From: Amaurobius ferox
Taxonomy: Eukaryota > Arthropoda > Arachnida > Araneae > Amaurobiidae
Assembly (NCBI GenBank): GCA_951213105.1
Contig: OX578137.1
Location: 76,235,104 to 76,299,103, forward strand
DNA: 64,000 bases
Reading direction: 5' to 3'
In this document: positions 57,653-64,000 of the stretch, piece by piece
Layout of the letters: the number at the start of each line of letters is the position of its first letter
Position numbering within the stretch: position 1 is the stretch's first letter
The notes under the pieces: model-generated
Database searches by the model: none
Seen by the model: the letters and a program-made list of their open reading frames with translations, nothing else
What the model was told of the DNA's origin: nothing
Translations under genes and position numbers: made by a program

Positions 57653-57681
<29 letters not shown>
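57653..57681. repeat. (TA)n microsatellite
   Basis: About 14 TA units, flanked by CCGTGA on the left and TCCGTGA on the right, a possible short duplication. Confidence 0.95.
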
Positions 57682-57685
<4 letters not shown>

Positions 57686-58909
57686 GAAGATGAAAGGATT
57701 ATATCAATTGGTATTCAAAATTGAAAATTCCTAGCATTAGAAGATTAAAATAACAATTGTCAATCGTTTAAAAAGAGAATAGATGGTAGAAAAGCATTAA
57801 ATTTTCGTTTTTCCATAGTTGTAGAAAAACAACGAACAATTATGATGAAAAAAAACATTTAAAATTTAATTAATAATAAACGAAAAAACGGTGGTTGTGC
57901 CATCAGCGAAATCATAAAAGCTTTTTGAACTCGTTACTTGATTTCAGAGAAATTACTGTAGTCTGTTCACAATCTTTTAAATATATTTTTATAAAAATGC
58001 TGCCTTTAAAGTTCATTTTTCAGTGGTAATAGTATGCATTTTTGTCATTGTCTCCGAATAACAAACGACACGTTATGTAACAGATGAATCAACATTTTGA
58101 ACATAGAGTTAGAATTCTTTTTGCCACCTTGATTCTGAACTTATCATTGAAATGAGCATGCAAACTTGCCTCCAGAACTTGACCTGTTTGTATTCGGCAG
58201 TAGACGCCTCGATATCCAAGGGGGGAAAAAAGTAAATCTAACCTCTTCGAGTTTGGAATAACATTAAAAATAGTGCCTGCAAGCATTTTTATCAAATATT
58301 AATATTTATGATGCTGCAGTATTGATAAAAGGCATTCAAGTTCCTGAAAATTTTCATGCCTATGCTTTTATAAATAATATCATTTATAAATAATATTATA
58401 ACTAATATCTTACACACGCTATATACAACAGAAGCTATGAAACAACTTAAAATATTATTATTTATATCGTAGTTAAGTTCCCATCGAGGAAGAAAACCAT
58501 TTAGCATTATCTTTATTAGCGCTATATTCTTTTTTATTAAATTTTATTCACCATTTTAAGTATTCATCGGTATGTAAACTGTCACAAATACCTGATATCT
58601 CTTTTCCTGTATTCAAAGTATCTTAGTTGGAAAGTGACATTTACAGTGGTGAATTGTTATTACGAGAAGGTCAGAGTCACTTGACCTTGGCGTCAAATTT
58701 AGTGAAATATCGCCATATTGGTGACTTTTAGTTAGTGTGGCAATATTCGAGAATTCAATTGCTTGGCCAAGAATTTTACGAGTTACCTAGGTTTCTAGTA
58801 TATAATTGAAGAATTTTAATTTACTTGTATTATATATACCAGAGATGGATCATTTATTGAGATTGTTCTATATAGCAAAAATGAAAATAAGATGATCTGA
58901 AGTGAATAT

Positions 58910-58912
<3 letters not shown>
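57682..58912. other. AT-rich DNA without recognised feature
   Basis: Short minus-strand open stretches at 58089-58295 and 58292-58507 lack motifs. Confidence 0.4.

Positions 58913-58971
<59 letters not shown>
58913..58971. repeat. (AT)n microsatellite
   Basis: About 29 uninterrupted AT units. Confidence 0.98.
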
Positions 58972-58972
<1 letters not shown>

Positions 58973-59249
58973 CTCTGACAGCTGATCATATTGTCTTCGA
59001 TGGCAGCGTAACGGCATCCCTAATGAAAAAGCGTCCCTCTGCAACAGATTAAATGCAGGCAAAAAGCCTCTGCGTACCTTTTTTCTACGCCAGAAAGAAC
59101 GAAGTTCAACGCTCTCTGATGGCATTACGCAATACGCAATCACGCTGTATTTTTAATCATTTGCATATCTGCCTGACACGTACTTTCAAGCCAAATTTCG
59201 TTACTATCCCATAACTACTACTTGGTGCGAAAATTCTTATGGAAATGAT
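58972..59249. other. GC-richer unidentified block between two TA arrays
   Basis: The 58975-59150 part has balanced composition and several CpG. On the minus strand it is open (CVMPSESVELRSFWRRKKVR and LPAFNLLQRDAFSLGMPLRC) before running into the AT array. It could be an insertion bounded by the two arrays or a fragment of an unrecognised element. Confidence 0.35.
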
Positions 59250-59255
59250 GATATA

Positions 59256-59339
<84 letters not shown>
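59250..59339. repeat. (AT)n microsatellite
   Basis: About 45 AT units with one TATACATAT interruption near 59273. Confidence 0.98.
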
Positions 59340-59341
<2 letters not shown>

Positions 59342-62044
59342 TGCTCAGAGAGCATAATTTAGCAGGGAAATGTGAATAGGTCTGTGTTGCGGGAATACGA
59401 TCTTTTCTTTTATGAATGAGTTCAGCATTGAATTGAAATTTTACTAGATATATTTACTAAATTGTTTTGAAATTTTACTAGATAACTAGAATTTTATGAA
59501 ATGTTCTTATCCCTGCTTTTGAAAAAGCTCAAGTTATCTAGATTATACCGACATATCTAAAAGCTTGGAAAGTGTGTATGGCCTTGTTAACAGTTAAAAG
59601 AGAACAGTTAAAAGAAGTGATGGTTTTAAGCAAAGCTAGATAGAAGATATGAAAAAATAAAGGAAAACCCTTATATCTGGACAAGACGAAATGCTTGCCG
59701 AGATGAAATCTAGTAAGAAGATGTGAAAACCGGACAAGCCGAGAGAAAGCAAGAAATTAAAACTATAAAAGAATATATGACGGCTGAACAATAAGAGATG
59801 AAAGTCGAACAGGAAGATATATCAAGTATTTGTTTGTAACAATGTGTACGAGAGAATTATAAGACCAAGCGTTTTATACAGATTTGTACAATTTTTATCA
59901 TGAACCGTTTGTGATACAGAGCTTCCACAATTAAACCAGACGCTGGTAACACTACAGTTTTAAATTATAATTTCAATTCATTTCAAAGATAATTATATTT
60001 TGCCTAATTATGTTTTACATTTTACTTCTTACTCTTTCACAATTACCATAAATATGAAATGTATTACCTACGACAAACATTTTTCTAAACTACAATTGCA
60101 AAACTTCCAATTAACAATTCTTTGCAAATATCCACAAACAACGAAATTGATTAACTTATTCCCCACAAATATTTGGAAAAACAATATATTATAAACATAA
60201 TTTTGTTGATGTACAATTAGAAAATTCCAATTAAAATTGCAACGGTATTGTTCTAATAAACATCCCGGAAGAAATTAAATTCGCAGTTCTACACACAAGG
60301 CAACCAGTTAAAACTAAAAATCTGTGTCAGACCGTCTTGATAATATACCCACACTTGCACTAAATCATGAGATGACACATTAATTTCATCGTCTGCTAAT
60401 AAAATAGAACGGCCATATTAACCCGTGAAAGGAAGAATTACAGCCTTGCATTCCCCGAATGTTTCATAACAAAAGAAGTTATGAGTTCTTCCTGTCAGGA
60501 GCTTCTCTCGCATTTCTTCTTTTGACAAGTAAATCGTATGTTATTATTTAAAATTTAAATCAATAAATAATTCCTGATTGGTAGGAAAACGTGTTTTTAG
60601 AACGAGAGCGAAGTCAATCGTGTTAAAATGTGAATTGCTTTAATTTTTCTCTGCAGAGAAAAATGAAAGTGATTTTTAACTTTTATAAATCCTTTTTATG
60701 ATTTATATATATATTTTTTATTTCTCTAAAATACGTAGTATATGTGTAAGAAAGAATTATAACGAAGTTAAAATTGAAAAGCCATTTTTTACTGTTTCTG
60801 TGTGATACCTGTATCTGCGCAATGCATACAGGATAATAATAAACAACCGGCAATGGTTCCAGCCCCATGGAGCCTAAATGAATTTGCGTGAATAATATTT
60901 TGTTAAATTAAACTACAATAAAGTTCAATAAGTTTATTTATTTTTTTAGATTCATTTGCTTCTTTCGCAGACTTTCAAAGCACAACAAATTACTTGCTAA
61001 CTATTTATAGCTAACTAACACTTTTGGTTTTCACCCCGATTTCATCTGGATACTCTGACCATAAACTTCAAACTTCAAAATATCAAATTATCTTACTAAC
61101 CTGCTTCGCAGTATATAAATTAAACTACAATATATCTGAAAAGATTTTAGATTCAAGTTAATCTATAAACTTGCATACTTACTTGAATACGTATATTTCC
61201 ATCTATTCTGTTCAAACCCCATCAATCATTAAACATTTTTAGAATTCTTAAGCTCATTTAACTTCCTAATTTTTTATACAAAGCAAAATATCTCGTACTT
61301 CAGAAATATTTCACCATGGAGTAAATAAACACACCAAGCTACAATACTCGTGACATTTTAAACACTGCATCTTTCCAACCCATTAAAAGATCCAGCTTAA
61401 AATACTAAAATATCGAAATCATAACTACTATACTTTCGAAACTAATCGAAAATCAAATTATATACACTTGTAGGGATTTTAGAAGGCTACAAATAACTCG
61501 CAAGCTGTTTATAGCTAGCACTTTTAACTTTTAAGATATAAACATTACAAACTTGAAAAGGGAAAATTTTCAGACTTCTTCAACTCGGCAAGATAATTAT
61601 TCGAAAACTGTAAGAAATTTTGAAAACAAATTATAAATCTAGAAACAGGATGTTCTAATACACATTTTTGTCGCTTGTTACTTATAACTAACTTTTATAA
61701 TTTCGGAGATATTTGAGTGAAAGTAAGCAAAATAAAAAACGAAATCGGACATACATATTTTTTTCCGAGTAAAAATAAAAGATCAAAATACTTAAATATC
61801 GAAAATAATTATATATGTTCATAATCTGTATCATATTTCTGTCAAAACAAGTAAAAGTTGTTTATATTTTTATCTATTAGGTTCAGAGGTATAGACTTCC
61901 AAAATGCTTACATATTTCGTAACGCTCCGATTTCGAACTGATACCCCAACCACAGATGTTATTCACATAAGGAAAATAGATGGTTATGAAGTGTATTTCC
62001 TTAAATGCTAATTTTAGAGATATACTTGCAATTATAAAGTTTCT
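59340..62044. other. About 2.7 kb AT-rich DNA without recognised feature
   Basis: Repeated short purine-rich words (GAAAAC..GGACAAG..GAGATGAAA) occur at 59630-59820. A slightly GC-richer part at 60420-60540 has no motif. No gene, RNA or repeat partner. Confidence 0.4.
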
Positions 62045-62520
62045 TTATAAGGCGCAGAACCGTGGAGGTAAAGAATATGAATCAAAACTTTGTATTAGGA
62101 AAACGCCAAAATCGTTTGAGAAAATAATTCGGGTGACGCTGGCGTAAGATAAATGAATAAATAATATTTATCGAAACTAATAATTTTGCAGAAATAAATT
62201 ATCAGTGCAATGAAAATAGTAACTCAATCAATAAAGAATATTCTTACGTAGTCAAATTTATTTTACTTTTCAATTTATTTTCGTCTACATATTTAGCATC
62301 CTGTTCAACAATACTTGTACTCATAATCAGAAAACTAGCAACTTTAAAAATAATAAGAAATACACATGCTAAACACTACGCTTTCCCGATATGTCGAATG
62401 AGAACAGATGGACTACACTAGCGACACCTATAATTCTGAAAACATTATGGTGTTTTCAAGTGTTTCATCCAAAGGAGTTTTATCATCTTCAGTGAAACTA
62501 ACTCCATGTGCAAAACTTTG
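62045..62520 (+). repeat. Diverged direct duplication, copy 2
   Basis: Counterpart of 47822-48400 in the same order: GAACCGTGGAGGTAAAG, GACGCTGGCGTAAGATAAAT, AATAATTTTGCAGAAATAAA, TTCTTACGTAGTCAAATTTA, GCATCCTGTTCAACAATACT, GCTAAACACTACGCTTTCC, ACTACACTAGCGACACCTA, GTGTTTCATCCAAAGG and ACTAACTCCATGTGCAAAACTT. It is more diverged in the middle. The two copies are about 14.2 kb apart. Confidence 0.7.
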
Positions 62521-63398
62521 GGGAAACAGTTTCAAATCTGTAGGTGGTATTGCTCAAAAACTTCACAATTTAACGTTTTACACACGCCCCGTAGAGTAGA
62601 AGTTTCAATTAATAGAATATTCCTTGTAACTTTATCAGTTAAAATAAATAAGTTCGAAATTATGAAAACAGAAACTAAAAACTTTTGAGGACAAATTTAT
62701 GGAGCTCTAGGGAAATTTTAAAAATCTTTTTATTTTGGGTCAAAATTTCAATGGAGCAGTTTCCCGCGAATTTCACAGGTAGATATGGATGTTTTTAACT
62801 AATTAAGTCGTAAAGAATATTTATTTGAATTTTTCCAAAAATACCACTCACAGAATGCAGACCGTTTTCTCAAAATTTTACACCTTATTCTAAGAAACTT
62901 TGTAAATGTAGTTATACACGTAGAATCAGTATTTAAAGAAATGGATCTCATTACCACCTTTTCACCTTTTTGGACCACCTTATAACCACTCTAGCTCAAA
63001 ACTATTCATTCTATTATCCTGAAATTTGGTTCAGTCCATCGGGGCATCGAAATATTTCTGGGAGGAATAATCCGTGAACCGTAGAAAGTTCCGTAGAGCC
63101 GTAAAAAGGAGGTTCAAATTTTGTATTTGTTGTCTTTCGTGGTATATTTAAATTAATTTGATTGGAAGGAAAAGTAGGAAAGCCCATGTTTTGGGGGAAG
63201 TTCAAGCGATCAAAATAAAAGTTTTAAATATCCACACACACATATTTATTTTATGGTGCACTAAAAGTAGAAAACGCAGTAGAAACTTTTTATTTTCTAA
63301 TTTTGGTCTTTAGTTTTATGTCTCCCCAAATTATCTCGTCGCTCTTCGTCATTGGTGTTCATGTTACAAAATATAATATTTAAGACTGAACAATTAGG
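62521..63398. other. AT-rich DNA without recognised feature
   Basis: Near 62985-63060 CTCTAGCTCAAAACTATTCA and CTGAAATTTGGTTCAGTCCA resemble tail words of families B and D, so a very old remnant is possible. Confidence 0.35.
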
Positions 63399-63523
63399 GG
63401 ATATGTCTATTTACTGTAGTTAAAAATACTAATAAGCCTACTTTAATGTAATTTTATTAGTCATTTACTATAATTTACTACACGTGATGAATTACAGTAA
63501 ATACGTTCAACACATCCCTACAA
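63399..63523. repeat. Imperfect inverted repeat, possible small MITE
   Basis: AGGGGATATGTCTATTTACT on the left and, reversed, AGGGATGTGTTGAACGTATT plus TACTG on the right pair with gaps. An internal TACTAATAA..TTATTAGT pairs as well. No clear target duplication. Confidence 0.4.
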
Positions 63524-64000
63524 ATATCTCCCTCCATGCATATTGATAATTCATAGTACCATAGTGTGGAACATTAGGCTTATTTTCATCTCAAAAGCAC
63601 ATTTAGTCGGAATAGGGAGACAACTTTCTGAATTCCGCCTAGTTATGCTACTTACTAGACGACTCAGGTCATCTGAAATCCCCTTGAAGCATTCTCTTGA
63701 ATTGCATTGCAAGTGTGCATAAAGAAAAGTCCATGAAAGAAGTCCATGAAAGAAAATACTGCCATCCCAGGAATTCGATGTATAAAGCATCGATTGGTGA
63801 GACAGGTGGATTTTAGGATGCTCAAAATACAAATATAATGAGCACTTGATTTCAGATTTTTGGTACCTTTTCGATATGTTCTGTATGCATAACAAAGCTT
63901 GTACAGAAAGCAAGGCTATGGAAACGTGCTCAATATATGCGTAGAAAAATTTCCTCATGGAGTCAAATTCCAAGACGACACGGCTGAATATCTGATAATT
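63524..64000. other. No recognised feature
   Basis: The longest unassigned open stretch here (minus strand, 63973-63551, 140 codons) has scattered cysteine and serine, no domain motif, and a start with no supporting context. I regard it as probably chance. Confidence 0.35.

Noticed and set aside
63551..63973. 140-codon minus-strand stretch
   Set aside because: No recognised domain, no codon or composition contrast with flanks, probably chance.

Overview
This window looks like non-coding, repeat-dominated DNA from an arthropod nuclear genome; an arachnid (spider-like) source is my best guess, at moderate confidence. The DNA is strongly AT-rich, has long dinucleotide arrays, and carries decayed Tc1/mariner, hAT and piggyBac-type DNA elements, a decayed non-LTR retrotransposon and tRNA-derived repeats. 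There are no bacterial operons, ribosome binding sites or long intact reading frames. No complete host gene is visible. Nearly all short open frames are chance, microsatellite or transposon reading.

The dominant content is a set of non-coding interspersed repeats that I call families A, B, C and D; the names are mine and come only from comparisons inside the window. Families A and B share a 5' end (TCTGATGTGGGCAGCACATG, usually just after an A-run). A, B and D share a related 3' module: a CA- or CAGA-type microsatellite, then CAATACTTTC, then, in A and B, a terminal hairpin ending near GGAAAGTAAAA (D ends AGTAAAA without a clear hairpin). Family C has its own CAGA tract and terminal hairpin. 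A has about a dozen copies or fragments, B six, C three and D three. They lie on both strands and cluster at 23.8-25.3, 35.1-43.5 and 49.9-51.9 kb. The 39.5-43.5 kb stretch is a head-to-tail array of family A units. The architecture resembles non-autonomous Helitron-2/Helentron elements, but a retroposon with a shared 3' tail remains possible.

Layout: 0-1 kb holds a minus-strand Tc1 5' fragment and a 90-bp minisatellite; 2.3-3.5 kb family A; 4.5-6.9 kb family D and two tRNA-like repeats; 8.1-8.3 kb a 31-bp minisatellite; 10-10.4 kb family B; 11.4-12.4 kb a mariner-type MITE with a hAT MITE nested in it; 13.3-14.2 kb family A; 14.5-14.7 kb a CpG-rich patch; 14.9-16.3 kb a nearly complete but dead Tc1 element; 18.0-19.0 kb a hAT-like non-autonomous element; 21.3-21.5 kb a second CpG-rich patch ending in a splice-donor-like site; 21.8 kb and 58.9-59.3 kb long TA arrays; 31-32.6 and 37.5-38.6 kb family C copies in opposite orientation; 44.6-44.8 kb a piggyBac-like MITE; 45.1-45.4 kb the best candidate host coding exon; 54-55.2 kb a non-LTR reverse transcriptase remnant; 55.3-56.6 kb an older element split by family A; 47.8-48.4 and 62.0-62.5 kb a diverged direct duplication of unknown nature.

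There is no gene system in the sense of a pathway. What the window offers is transposon biology: nesting, end sharing between unrelated bodies, tandem amplification, and conserved palindromes (notably GTCGCCAAGTTGGCGAC) inside family A. All homology statements come from reading and comparing by eye, so percentages and database identities are not given.
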